In this document: positions 44,409-52,985 of the stretch, in pieces
How positions within the stretch are numbered: position 1 is the stretch's first letter
How the letters are laid out: every line of letters begins with the position of its first letter
Source of the DNA: UBA8516 sp035455245
GTDB taxonomy: Archaea; Thermoproteota; Nitrososphaeria; Nitrososphaerales; Nitrosopumilaceae
Reading direction: 5' to 3'
Assembly: GCA_035455245.1 (NCBI GenBank)
Contig: DATIFN010000011.1
Coordinates: 1-58,497 of the forward strand
Length of the DNA stretch: 58,497 nucleotides
Position numbers and translations under genes: made by a program
The notes under the pieces: model-generated
The model's input: only the letters and a program-made list of their open reading frames with translations
Databases searched by the model: none
What the model was told of the DNA's origin: nothing

Positions 44409-44576
44409 ATGCCAATAACGGATCCATTAAAAAAACAGATTGCACAAAAAGCCAGACTTCATTTTAAAGTCTGTTTTGGTTGCGGTGCAAAGAATCCAAT
44501 GGGTGCCACAAGATGTCGCAAATGTCGTAGTAGTTATCTACGCCTCAAGAATAGAACATTAGGAATCAAAAAGTAA
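44409..44576 (+). CDS. rpl40e: 50S ribosomal protein L40e
   Basis: A 55-residue basic zinc protein of the large ribosomal subunit, in archaea free-standing rather than fused to ubiquitin. It reads MPITDPLKKQIAQKARLHFK, then VCFGCGAKNPMGATRCRKCR with the four zinc Cys, ending in a basic LRLKNRTLGIKK. It matches the archaeal L40e pattern closely. Too short for many gene callers. It lies 33 bases after sucD and may be cotranscribed. Confidence 0.95.
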   Translation: MPITDPLKKQIAQKARLHFKVCFGCGAKNPMGATRCRKCRSSYLRLKNRTLGIKK

Positions 44577-44695
44577 TCTTACACTTCTAGACGATTTTGA
44601 GAAAAGATTGGTTTTATTGTCACATATAAGTAAGGGATTTGGGACTCCTGATTTGTTTCTAAATTTCCAATATTACTATTCACATAACAAAAGCA

Positions 44696-46012
44696 TCAAT
44701 GCTGTTGTTGTGCCAAGAATCTAAAGAATTCCAATCTGCGCTTATCCATTTTCTTTTGCTCTTCTCTTTTTTCACTTTGCAATGGTTCATTTGATTCTTT
44801 TATTGGATATTCTTTTTGACTCATCATCGATAGTTCTTTTCCTATGAATTCAAGCTCCTTTTTAGCTGATACAATCTCATCTTTTCGGCGGATATACTGA
44901 GTTTGCAACACTTTTAGATCATCCTTTGCCTCATCTATTTGTGAAATTAAATCAGCAAGCTTTTCCTTTGCGGATCCAATTTGTGATCTTGTTTGCGCAA
45001 GTTCGGACAACATTACATCCTTTTTAGAATATTGTGTTTGAAGGGACTCTAGCTCTGATTTTGCTTTGTCTATTTGGGAGTTCAAATCTGCCAACTTTGT
45101 TTTTGAGGACTCTATCTTTGATATTGTTTGTGTCAGTTCAGATATCATCGCATCCTTTTGAGAATATTGTGCTTGAAGGGACTCTAGCTCTGATTTGGTG
45201 CTGTTTATTTGTGCATTAAGATCTGCGTCTTTTTGAGAATACTGGATTTGTAAGGAGTCCAGATCTGCTTTTGCTTTGTTTATTTGTGAGTTTAGCCCAG
45301 ATAGGTTTGTTTTTGCAGACTCGATTTGTAACCTTGTTTGTGACAGTTCAGCCACCACATTGTCTTTTTGAGCATATTGAAATTGTAAAGCTGTAAGATC
45401 ATCCTTTGTTTCTTGGATCTGCAAGTTTAAGTCAATTAGCTTCGTCTTTGCAGACTCGATCTGTGTTCTTGTCTCAGCCAAGTATGATATGATCGCCTCT
45501 CTTTGAATGTCTGCCAATCTAATTTTTTCATTTATCGACTGCCTCTCAGTCATGACTGGTATTTTTTTGGCCTCGGCAAATTCTTCCTTTGTTACTTCTA
45601 TATTCTCAGCTTCAGCAGATAATTCTTCATCAATTACTGGCGCATTTTCATTTTCCAAAGAATCGAAAGTTTCCATAGAGTTTCGAATCGAATAAGACTT
45701 GGATCTTCCATCATTATGATTAGCAACCTTTCTTCTTCTTTTTGCAACAACATATGAAATTCCAGAAATTACAGAAATAGCAAAGCCCATAATGATTGCA
45801 ATTACAAGTAAAGAAATTATTTGACCAAATTGATCAACTGGAATCCCATATTCTTCCAAATTTAAATTTCCTGCAAAAACTCCAAAATAAACCATGGTGA
45901 CAAGTGTAGCAATTGACAAAAAAAATGTAATTAATGACACAGCTATGGTAACCCTGACAAGATTACCTTCTCTCTTTGTTTCCTCTCTACTATTTTCAAA
46001 TAGATGTGTCAA
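44696..46012 (-). CDS. Membrane-anchored long coiled-coil protein with 45-residue repeats
   Basis: A 438-residue protein with two N-terminal TM helices (about 20-45 and 65-90: ITFFLSIATLVTMVYFGVFA; ISLLVIAIIMGFAISVISGI), a basic patch AKRRRKV, and then a cytosolic coiled coil of about 250 residues. The coil is built of repeats with the pattern Q-T-R-x-Q-I-E-S-A-K-T-x-L-x2-L-N-S-Q-I-x-K-A-K-x2-L-x-S-L-Q-x-Q-Y-S-Q-K-D, period 45 residues, four copies plus one shorter unit. It could be a scaffold tethering something to the membrane, but no partner is seen. A GGAGATG segment precedes the start. Confidence 0.8.
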   Translation of the reverse strand: MTHLFENSREETKREGNLVRVTIAVSLITFFLSIATLVTMVYFGVFAGNLNLEEYGIPVDQFGQIISLLVIAIIMGFAISVISGISYVVAKRRRKVANHNDGRSKSYSIRNSMETFDSLENENAPVIDEELSAEAENIEVTKEEFAEAKKIPVMTERQSINEKIRLADIQREAIISYLAETRTQIESAKTKLIDLNLQIQETKDDLTALQFQYAQKDNVVAELSQTRLQIESAKTNLSGLNSQINKAKADLDSLQIQYSQKDADLNAQINSTKSELESLQAQYSQKDAMISELTQTISKIESSKTKLADLNSQIDKAKSELESLQTQYSKKDVMLSELAQTRSQIGSAKEKLADLISQIDEAKDDLKVLQTQYIRRKDEIVSAKKELEFIGKELSMMSQKEYPIKESNEPLQSEKREEQKKMDKRRLEFFRFLAQQQH

Positions 46013-46658
46013 ACTAGTACATCATCTCCTTTTGCTTATTCTCACTTTGTGAGGCTTCTAATGTTACATCCAGATATTAATATGTAACAAACGTCTTTTG
46101 CCGCTGACAGACATCATAGTTGAAAAAATTGTTATTTCCATTTTAGGAAATAAGATTTTTAATTGATTTAGAAATTAAAGATTAAAAATTATTTTCAATT
46201 ATACAACATAAAAATTTTTAATTTTACTATTTAGAGTTTTTATTTTTGATAAAATAATTTCATATTCAACTAACTAAAAATTCAGAGTAATCAATTTATC
46301 CCTCTTGGTATTTTATTTTGTAGACCGTGGACTCTAATGGAATGATATGTATTATGGCAATCCTTTGACCGATTAGAGATGCCATGGTCACTTTAGATCT
46401 TTTTTTGAAAAAGAATTCAATGAAAACAAAGGGTTACTTCCATTGAAATTCCTTTAAGGTTCTTTTGTGCTTAAATTTTCTATTGGCAGATCTTGCGCTA
46501 CCTATTTTGGTACAGAAATTATTTTGTCCAGAGATTGTTGACAAATTGTACTAAATTGGCTAAAAGACTGCATTGTTGAAGAAAAAATGAAAAAAAGATG
46601 TTATCAATAATGATATTGTGAGAAATATATTAAATGAACAACTTTCTTGTTTTAACAG
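46013..46658. other. 646-base AT-rich intergenic region without a recognisable gene
   Basis: The gap lies between the divergent coiled-coil and Usp genes. I see only short, low-quality ORFs (for example an 8-codon ATG ORF near 46340). It holds an 8-bp perfect hairpin at 46132-46153, a 7-bp A/T hairpin near 46398-46414, and an ATATATTAAA box at 46625-46634 that suits the Usp start. No tRNA or known ncRNA was recognised. Confidence 0.6.
46132..46153. repeat. Perfect inverted repeat, 8-bp arms
   Basis: TTATTTCC and GGAAATAA flank a 6-base loop ATTTTA, about 120 bases upstream of the coiled-coil gene start. It could be an operator or an RNA hairpin; in AT-rich DNA such repeats also arise by chance. 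Confidence 0.4.
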
Positions 46659-47084
46659 ATGACTAGACCAATTAAAAAAATATTAGTGCCAATGGATGGT
46701 TCAAAAAGCTCTTTCAAAGTTCTAAATGAGGCAATTTATCTTGCAAGACAATGCGGAGCTACAATAACTGGGTTGTGTGTAATTCCACTTTACACGATAA
46801 ACCTGGGCAGGCTGCTTACCTCACTTAAAATTCAGTCAATTAAAGAGGCAAAAAAATTTTTGGCTGAAGCAGAAACAATTTCTGCACAAAATGGAGTTGT
46901 TTTTGATGGAAAAATAATCTATGGTAATGAGGCATGGGAAATAACTGAATTTGCCAGTTACAAAAAATTTGATCTAATAGTTATCGGTTCTCGTGGATTT
47001 GGTCCAGTAAAAAATATGTTTCTTGGCAGTGTAGCAAATGCTGTAGTCCATAAATCCAAAATACCGGTACTAGTAGTAAAATAG
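46659..47084 (+). CDS. Universal stress protein (UspA family)
   Basis: A 141-residue single Usp domain: IKKILVPMDGSKSSFKVLNE with the first-strand Asp and Ser, GATITGLCVIP, and the ATP-binding signature VIGSRGFGPVKNMFLGSVAN followed by IPVLVVK (G-x2-G-x9-G-S). These residues suggest the ATP-binding subgroup. An AT-rich ATATATTAAA box lies 25-34 bases before the ATG. Isolated gene in a large gap; target unknown. Confidence 0.93.
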   Translation: MTRPIKKILVPMDGSKSSFKVLNEAIYLARQCGATITGLCVIPLYTINLGRLLTSLKIQSIKEAKKFLAEAETISAQNGVVFDGKIIYGNEAWEITEFASYKKFDLIVIGSRGFGPVKNMFLGSVANAVVHKSKIPVLVVK

Positions 47085-47372
47085 CCTAATTTGATACCTT
47101 ATAGTACTAGAACCAGGACTGGGGCATTCCTGTAAAGGGTCTCATAGGATCAGTGTTTTTTGGGTTCAATTTTGGGATCCGACGTGTCCATTAGATGCCT
47201 GACCTAAAAATTAAGAGATTGTAAAGAAATTGTGGGTGAAGATTAGATTCAAACCACGACAATTACCGAATACATCCTAATGCAATCTGAATGTGCCATC
47301 ATAATCAGATAGGTAATCATTTTTCAACTCTCTTTTGTATGAAAATTTTAAAATCACTAGTCTAGAATTGAA

Positions 47373-47446
47373 TGGATCGAGAGGGGTTTGAACCCTCGAC
47401 CTACGCAGTGTGAGTGCGTCATCCTACCAGGCTAGACTATCGATCC
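47373..47446 (-). tRNA. tRNA-Val (anticodon CAC)
   Basis: A 74-base cloverleaf on the minus strand: acceptor GGATCGA/TCGATCC with discriminator A, D arm, anticodon stem ACGCA/TGCGT around loop CTCACAC (anticodon CAC, reading GTG), and T arm GAGGG-TTCAAAC-CCCTC. No intron, and the 3' CCA is not encoded. A CTAAATAAG element at 47466-47474 lies 20-28 bases before the mature 5' end and is a likely promoter. Confidence 0.95.
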
Positions 47447-47578
47447 AAGCTTTCTCAAATATCGTCTTATTTAGTTGTTAGATAAGCTTAATTTTTTATG
47501 TTATTTTGCTTGGTTCGTTTTGTATACTTTTTATTCATAATGAGCAGGTTTAATATTTCATTTCGAGCAGCCATCATT

Positions 47579-47722
47579 TTAATCAATATATACAAAGTCA
47601 TCTCCTCTTGAAGAATCAAAATACTTTGAGCCGCATTTGAAACACTGCCAGACAAAGTCATTTCCTTTTTTCCCTTGGTACTGCATCGGCAAATTACAAG
47701 CAGAACACACCAATTGCTTCAA
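47579..47722 (-). CDS. 47-residue zinc-ribbon protein
   Basis: A small ORF reading MKQLVCSACNLPMQYQGKKG then NDFVWQCFKCGSKYFDSSRG and DDFVYID. Two CxxC pairs 18 residues apart make a rubredoxin-like or TFIIS-like zinc ribbon. The start is a TTG at 47722, with TTTTTAAATTTTAA at 47741-47755 at leaderless distance. It lies between tRNA-Val and the PKD surface protein on the same strand. Function unknown; a nucleic-acid role is common for such ribbons. Confidence 0.65.
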   Translation of the reverse strand: MKQLVCSACNLPMQYQGKKGNDFVWQCFKCGSKYFDSSRGDDFVYID

Positions 47723-47774
47723 TGATATAAAGATAAAATTAAAATTTAAAAAGATTCAGAAATTTTTGGCTGTT

Positions 47775-50636
47775 CTACCCAGTCCTTACTCCAGCCTTTG
47801 CTACTGGGTCGGCATTGACTGGATCTACTGTGACTGTTACATCATCTGTGGCAACACGTCCGTTTCCATCAGTTACAGTGAGTTCAAAGACCAAAGTCTT
47901 TGTTTCACCGTTTAGAACCTCAGGTGAAGTAAATGTCGGGCTGGTTGTTGTTGTGGATGAAAGCGTTACTGTTTCTCCTTCAATCTGTTTCCAGGAGAAT
48001 GTTACTGGAGTACCACTTGGATCACTGCCACTTCCTTTTAGTGTAACAGTGACATTTTCATCTACCACTTGATCGTTACCTGCACTTGCAATCACGTCTG
48101 CTGGTTTGATGTTTTTGACGGTAATTGTTACTGTGTCAGGATCGCTATCCACCATACCATCGTTTACAATCAACTCAAATGTGAGACTAGTGTCGTTAAC
48201 TACCTTTGGTGTAGTAAATGAGGGATACTTGTCTGTCTTTGAGGACAAGACAACTGCAGGTCCTTCAGTTTGTGACCATTTGAAAGTCAATACATCGCCA
48301 TCGGCATCATGTCCAGAGCCTGCTAGTCTTGCATTGGTGTCTTCAGGCACTGTTTGATCAGAACCTGCGTCTGCCACTGGTACTTCGTTCACTGGGTTAA
48401 CTCTAACTACAACAGAATCGGTTGCCGTTCCACCTAATCCATCATCTACTGTAAGTCTAAAGGTCAGTGTCTTGGTCTCACCATTCATTACAACTGGTGC
48501 AGTAAATGTTGGGCTAGCCACATCAGTAGATGACAAAACTACTGGATCTCCGGTAGTTTGAGCCCATCTAAATGACAATGGATCCCTGTTTGGATCTTTA
48601 CCAGAACCACTAAGTGTCACAGGTGTTTGTTCGTCAACTATTTTATCAGACCCTGCATAGGCAGTTGGTTTATTGTTAACTGGGTTTACTGTGATTTGAA
48701 CTGAATCAGATGCAGAACCACCAAATTTATCGTATACCGTTAGTGTGAATTCCAAAGTCTTGAATTCACCGTTTGCTACTGTGGGTGCAGTAAATGATGG
48801 ATCTGGAATCATGTCAGATGATAGTTTTACTTGCTCACCATCAGTTTGCTTCCAAGAATATCTTAATTTATCACCATCAGGATCTTCACCAGACCCTGCT
48901 AGTTGAACAGTCACACGCTTGTTTACTGTTTGGTCAGGACCAGCATCTGCTGTTGGATCATGGTTTCCTGTTACTACTCTGATTGTAACCAAGTCGGTTG
49001 CGCTACCTAGGCCATCTGCGGAAATTGTAAGTTTGAATATGAGAGTCTTTGCTTCACCATTTTTAATGTCTGGTGCAGTAAAGGAAGGAGTAGGTGTGTC
49101 CTCACCTTCTAACAAAACTGAATCACCAAAGGTTTGAGTCCATTCAAATGTCAATTTCTCTCCGTTTGGTCCGCTGCTTCCCGTACCGTCTAAGTTAACT
49201 AGGGTATTCTTTGGAACAGTTTGGTCTGGCCCAGCATCTGCATTTAGTAGACTAACTGTAGTCTTACCTACGAATACTTGGGTTGTATCGGTAGCCTTGC
49301 CACCAAATCCATCCAATACTGATAGCTCAAATGTTATTGGTTGTTGAATTAATCTTCCTGGAGCGGTAAATGTAGGATTAGCAACTGTATTTGAAGAAAG
49401 CACTACTGGCACACCGTTGATTTGTCGCCACACGAATGATATTTTGTCACCATCTGGGTCGTTTCCAGAACCTGTTAGAGTTACTTCAGAATTTGGATCA
49501 ACGTTTTGATCTTCACCAGCATCTGCGGTGGGAAAGCCATTAACTGGTTCCACTGTGATTCTAACAGTGTCTGTTCCTTTGCCGCCGCGCCCATCATCGA
49601 CAGTAAGTAGAAATCCCAAAATCTTTGTCTTGCCGTTGTCTACATCAGGAGCAATAAATGTCGGATTCATTACTGTGGTTTTTGAAAGTTCGACTGTTTC
49701 ACCTTCAGTTTGTGTCCATTGAAATGACAAAACGTCTTCAGAGTTTGGATCAGTTCCTTCCCCTGTTAATGTCACTTTGGTTCCTTCCTCAACATGGTAA
49801 GTGTCATCATTAAGCAATCTTTCTATTGGATAAACGTCAGGACATCCATCATTGTCTTTGTATTTATTCCAAGTTTCAGGAGAAGTTGGACATTTGTCTT
49901 CATCATCAAAATATCCGTCCTTGTCTTGATCTGGAGTTCCTGGAACATATTCACGCGGTGGGATAAATTCGTCTGGACAGCCGTCACTATCTTGGAATTG
50001 ATTATAGACTTCAGCCTCTGCCCTGCATCTGTCTTTCCAGTCAGGAATTCCGTCATTATCCGTATCAACTGCCATTGAAGAAGTGGAAACAACTACTATT
50101 TTGTCTGGACAGCCATCCTCATCTAAGAATTTGTTATAAGTTTCCCCAAAGGTTGGACATTGATCAACAGAATCTCTCAATCCATCTCTATCTGTGTCAA
50201 TTTGAGAATCAAGAGTATCTGGACATCCATCACTATCTAAGAATTTGTTATAGGTTTCTGGTTGGCTAGGACAGTTGTCTTTTCTGTCTGTAATTCCATC
50301 ATTATCAGCATCTAGAATACCTTTTGATTTTTCAGCAGGTGAGACGTCTGGACAACCATCTTGGTCCTCGAATTTGTTGTTTGTTTCCTTTGCGTCTGGA
50401 CATGAATCATACAGGTCTGATACGCCATCAAAATCAGTATCAAGTGTAGACAGATAAAGATCCGGACAGCCATCCTCATCCATTATTCCTTCATAGTCCT
50501 CTGGTAAAACTGGGCAATCGTCAACATCATCAGAGATTCCATCTTGATCTCGATCAATTTCTTGAGCAATTACATTTGGTAAAGCACTAAAAAGTAGCAA
50601 TAATGCTAAAGTCAGCGCATAAAACTTGGATTGCAA
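47775..50636 (-). CDS. Large secreted surface protein with thrombospondin type 3 and PKD-like repeats
   Basis: A 953-residue protein with a signal peptide (FYALTLALLLLFSALPNVIA, cleaved near residue 25). Residues about 28-270 hold six calcium-binding TSP3-type repeats (DxDxDGxxDxxDxCP, each followed by GCPD), then seven PKD/Ig-like domains of about 90 residues with the signature P-x-A-D-A-G-x-D-Q-x-V ... G-S-G-x-D-P-x-G-D. The protein stops ten residues into an eighth PKD start (PVAKAGVRTG). No membrane anchor is seen. Probably a cell-surface or S-layer-associated adhesion protein. TTG start at 50636, with a TTTTAATCA element about 22-32 bases upstream. Confidence 0.85.
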   Translation of the reverse strand: MQSKFYALTLALLLLFSALPNVIAQEIDRDQDGISDDVDDCPVLPEDYEGIMDEDGCPDLYLSTLDTDFDGVSDLYDSCPDAKETNNKFEDQDGCPDVSPAEKSKGILDADNDGITDRKDNCPSQPETYNKFLDSDGCPDTLDSQIDTDRDGLRDSVDQCPTFGETYNKFLDEDGCPDKIVVVSTSSMAVDTDNDGIPDWKDRCRAEAEVYNQFQDSDGCPDEFIPPREYVPGTPDQDKDGYFDDEDKCPTSPETWNKYKDNDGCPDVYPIERLLNDDTYHVEEGTKVTLTGEGTDPNSEDVLSFQWTQTEGETVELSKTTVMNPTFIAPDVDNGKTKILGFLLTVDDGRGGKGTDTVRITVEPVNGFPTADAGEDQNVDPNSEVTLTGSGNDPDGDKISFVWRQINGVPVVLSSNTVANPTFTAPGRLIQQPITFELSVLDGFGGKATDTTQVFVGKTTVSLLNADAGPDQTVPKNTLVNLDGTGSSGPNGEKLTFEWTQTFGDSVLLEGEDTPTPSFTAPDIKNGEAKTLIFKLTISADGLGSATDLVTIRVVTGNHDPTADAGPDQTVNKRVTVQLAGSGEDPDGDKLRYSWKQTDGEQVKLSSDMIPDPSFTAPTVANGEFKTLEFTLTVYDKFGGSASDSVQITVNPVNNKPTAYAGSDKIVDEQTPVTLSGSGKDPNRDPLSFRWAQTTGDPVVLSSTDVASPTFTAPVVMNGETKTLTFRLTVDDGLGGTATDSVVVRVNPVNEVPVADAGSDQTVPEDTNARLAGSGHDADGDVLTFKWSQTEGPAVVLSSKTDKYPSFTTPKVVNDTSLTFELIVNDGMVDSDPDTVTITVKNIKPADVIASAGNDQVVDENVTVTLKGSGSDPSGTPVTFSWKQIEGETVTLSSTTTTSPTFTSPEVLNGETKTLVFELTVTDGNGRVATDDVTVTVDPVNADPVAKAGVRTG

Positions 50637-50872
50637 TATTTATTTGAGTTAAATCACACTGATTAAAAGCTTTCGTTCATTTCGGTCACGATTTTTAGAT
50701 CGTTTTTTCGTTTTCAAAAAATGTCCTATTTTTGTTTTTGGCTTCCCTAAATGGGAATTTGGATCAATTATTGAATTTTTAGCATGAAACCGCATGAAGA
50801 ATATTGGATCGATACATAGACATTTGGTAGAGTCCACATAGTTTTTAACAACAATAACAATTCTAAGATAAA

Positions 50873-52642
50873 ATGCTGCACTTTGATCAAGGAGATTGGA
50901 ATTTAACAGAACTAGTAAAAAATCACAAGAGCAGCCAATTTACAAAACAGCTCCAAGATATAGAAAAAAAAGTTAAGAATTTTGAAAAAAACAAAACCCA
51001 TCTAAAACCTACTATTTTACCACAAAAGTTTTTTAAGATTCTTAACCAACTGGAAGAAATTTCCAAGGATGTCAGTGTTGTTGGTGGATTTGCATCACTT
51101 GCTTACTCTGCAAACACACAATCAGATGAGGCAACAACATTACTCACAAAAATTACAAAGTGGGGATCTGATGTAGAGAACAGAATCTTGTTCTTTGATC
51201 AGTGGTGGAAAAAACAGACTGACGAAAAGACAGCAAAAAAAATGTTAAGATCAGCAGGTCAGTTAACAGAGTTTTTGAGGCACAAAAGAGTCATTGCAAA
51301 GTACTCTCTCACAGAGCCTGAAGAGAGGATAATTAACACCTTAGATGTTACCGGAAGTACAGCACTTGTGAAATTATATGACAAAATTACTAACAGTTTC
51401 CAATATGTCGTTAAAATCGATGGAAAAGAAAAAAAATTCAACCGAGAACAACTCACACAGCTGGTCAGAAACAACAAATCAAAAATAAGAGAAGCTGCCT
51501 ACAAATCTCTTTTATTAGAATATGAGAAACAAAAAAGTGTACTTGGCGAAATATATCAGGATCTAGTTTTAAATTTTAAAAATGAATGTCTTGAAATAAG
51601 AAAATATGAATCGCCGATTTCAGTTAGAAACATTGGAAATGATGTAGATAATAAAACAGTAGATTCTCTTCTTTCTGTTTGTAAAAACAGCACACATGTA
51701 TTTCAGAAATATTTCAAATACAAAGCCCGCATGCTGGGAATGAAAAAACTCCGCAGATATGACATCTATGCCCCACCAATAACAAATGTAAAACAAAAAG
51801 TTTACACATTTGATCAAGCCGCCAAACTTGTTTTGAAAACTCTAAATGATTTTAGTCCCAAATTGTCTGAGCATGCAAAAAATGTTTTTGTAAAAAAACA
51901 CATAGATTCATCTACCAGACCTGGAAAACGAAGTGGTGCATTCTGCAGTACCATTTCCCCAGACATTACACCATATGTTCTTGTAAATTTTAATGGAAAA
52001 ACAAATGATGTTTTCACCCTTGCACATGAACTTGGCCATGCCATACACAGTGAGTCTGCTTCCGACAAATCTATTTTTGTACAGGAAGCGTCTTTACCAT
52101 TAGCAGAAACTGCATCAACTTTTTCAGAAGTTTTATTGTATGATGAGATATTAAACAATGTAAAGGATGACGAAAAAAGGATCATACTCGTAGAGCAGCT
52201 GGATGATCTTTATTCAACCATATTGAGACAAGCCTTCTTTACAACGTTTGAGATTTCTGCCCATAAAAGAATAGGAGAAGGAGCAACTATTGAGGAGATC
52301 ATTAAGGTATACAGCAAGAATCTCAAGAACCAATTTGGTAATTCGGTAGACATTCCAGAAAAATTTGGACTCGAATGGAGTTGCATCCCTCACTTTTACC
52401 ATACCCCGTTTTACTGCTATGCCTATTCATTTGGAAACTTGCTTGCCCTTTCTTTCTTTCAACGATATAAAAATGAAGGAAGATCCTTTGTTCCAAGTTA
52501 TCTTGAGATTCTTGCAGCAGGTGGCTCAAAGAAACCAGAAATGCTTCTAAAGGAATACGATATAGATATCACCTCAGAAAAATTCTGGCAGGATGGATTT
52601 ACATATATCAAAAATCAGATTGACAGATTAATAAAATCATGA
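50873..52642 (+). CDS. M3-family oligoendopeptidase (PepF-like)
   Basis: Zinc metallopeptidase degrading peptides of about 6-20 residues in the cytosol. The active-site segment FTLAHELGHAIHSE (about 382-395) carries HExxH, followed at the normal distance by LPLAETASTFSEVLLYDE with the third metal ligand Glu. The C-terminal HFYHTPFYCYAYSFG holds the substrate-binding His and Tyr residues. 589 residues is the normal size of PepF. ATG at 50873. Isolated on the plus strand between two surface-protein genes. Confidence 0.94.
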   Translation: MLHFDQGDWNLTELVKNHKSSQFTKQLQDIEKKVKNFEKNKTHLKPTILPQKFFKILNQLEEISKDVSVVGGFASLAYSANTQSDEATTLLTKITKWGSDVENRILFFDQWWKKQTDEKTAKKMLRSAGQLTEFLRHKRVIAKYSLTEPEERIINTLDVTGSTALVKLYDKITNSFQYVVKIDGKEKKFNREQLTQLVRNNKSKIREAAYKSLLLEYEKQKSVLGEIYQDLVLNFKNECLEIRKYESPISVRNIGNDVDNKTVDSLLSVCKNSTHVFQKYFKYKARMLGMKKLRRYDIYAPPITNVKQKVYTFDQAAKLVLKTLNDFSPKLSEHAKNVFVKKHIDSSTRPGKRSGAFCSTISPDITPYVLVNFNGKTNDVFTLAHELGHAIHSESASDKSIFVQEASLPLAETASTFSEVLLYDEILNNVKDDEKRIILVEQLDDLYSTILRQAFFTTFEISAHKRIGEGATIEEIIKVYSKNLKNQFGNSVDIPEKFGLEWSCIPHFYHTPFYCYAYSFGNLLALSFFQRYKNEGRSFVPSYLEILAAGGSKKPEMLLKEYDIDITSEKFWQDGFTYIKNQIDRLIKS

Positions 52643-52650
52643 TTAAAAGC

Positions 52651-52680
52651 GCCTAGCAGCAGGCGCCCCCACTGCTAGGC
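52651..52680. repeat. GC-rich perfect inverted repeat after the M3 peptidase gene
   Basis: GCCTAGCAG (52651-52659) and CTGCTAGGC (52672-52680) form a 9-bp stem. A competing 5-bp stem GCGCC/GGCGC (from 52649) uses part of the same bases. It begins 6-8 bases after the peptidase stop, in a G+C-rich island within AT-rich DNA. A terminator, an mRNA 3'-end structure or part of a small RNA are all possible. No T-run follows, so a simple terminator is less likely. Confidence 0.6.
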
Positions 52681-52797
52681 AATGTTCCCCTGCGGTTTGA
52701 ACCGATGTCAGTAATAATGGCCACAGATTACAATTTAAACTATTGGAATCCTGATGGAATAAAACTATTTTATTTTATGATATGTTACTAATCATAA

Positions 52798-52953
52798 GTG
52801 AAATTCCCACGATGTTGTAACAAAAATCCAGTGTATTTGATTACTTATGATTGTGGTCCAGAACCCAATGAAACAATCCTCGTTTGTGAAGATCATTACA
52901 AAGAAGAACCTTTTCAACGATTTGCGATAAAGATTGAAAAATTACAAGAGTAA
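52798..52953 (+). CDS. 51-residue Cys-rich protein
   Basis: A small ORF reading MKFPRCCNKNPVYLITYDCG then PEPNETILVCEDHYKEEPFQ and RFAIKIEKLQE. The four Cys (CC, C, C) with a His (CEDH) suggest a metal-binding knuckle. GTG start at 52798, with TTTTATTTTATG at about 52767-52778 at leaderless distance. It is followed by the secreted protein gene at 52986 on the same strand. Too short for most gene finders; function unknown. Confidence 0.6.
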   Translation: MKFPRCCNKNPVYLITYDCGPEPNETILVCEDHYKEEPFQRFAIKIEKLQE

Positions 52954-52985
52954 ACTTAATAGTTGCTCATTGAACCTTTTCGTTA

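Noticed and set aside
46398..46414. 7-bp A/T hairpin in the intergenic region
   Set aside because: Made of A and T runs only; expected by chance in this composition.
47815..49722. Several plus-strand ORFs rich in Val, Ser and Thr
   Set aside because: They are antisense shadows of the repetitive PKD-domain gene.
50649..50837. 62-codon minus-strand ORF upstream of the PKD protein
   Set aside because: Low-complexity basic composition and overlap with the likely promoter region; no homology recognised.
52680..52725. T-arm-like CGGTTCAAACCG on the minus strand, possible tRNA
   Set aside because: Neither acceptor nor anticodon arms can be paired at the needed distances.
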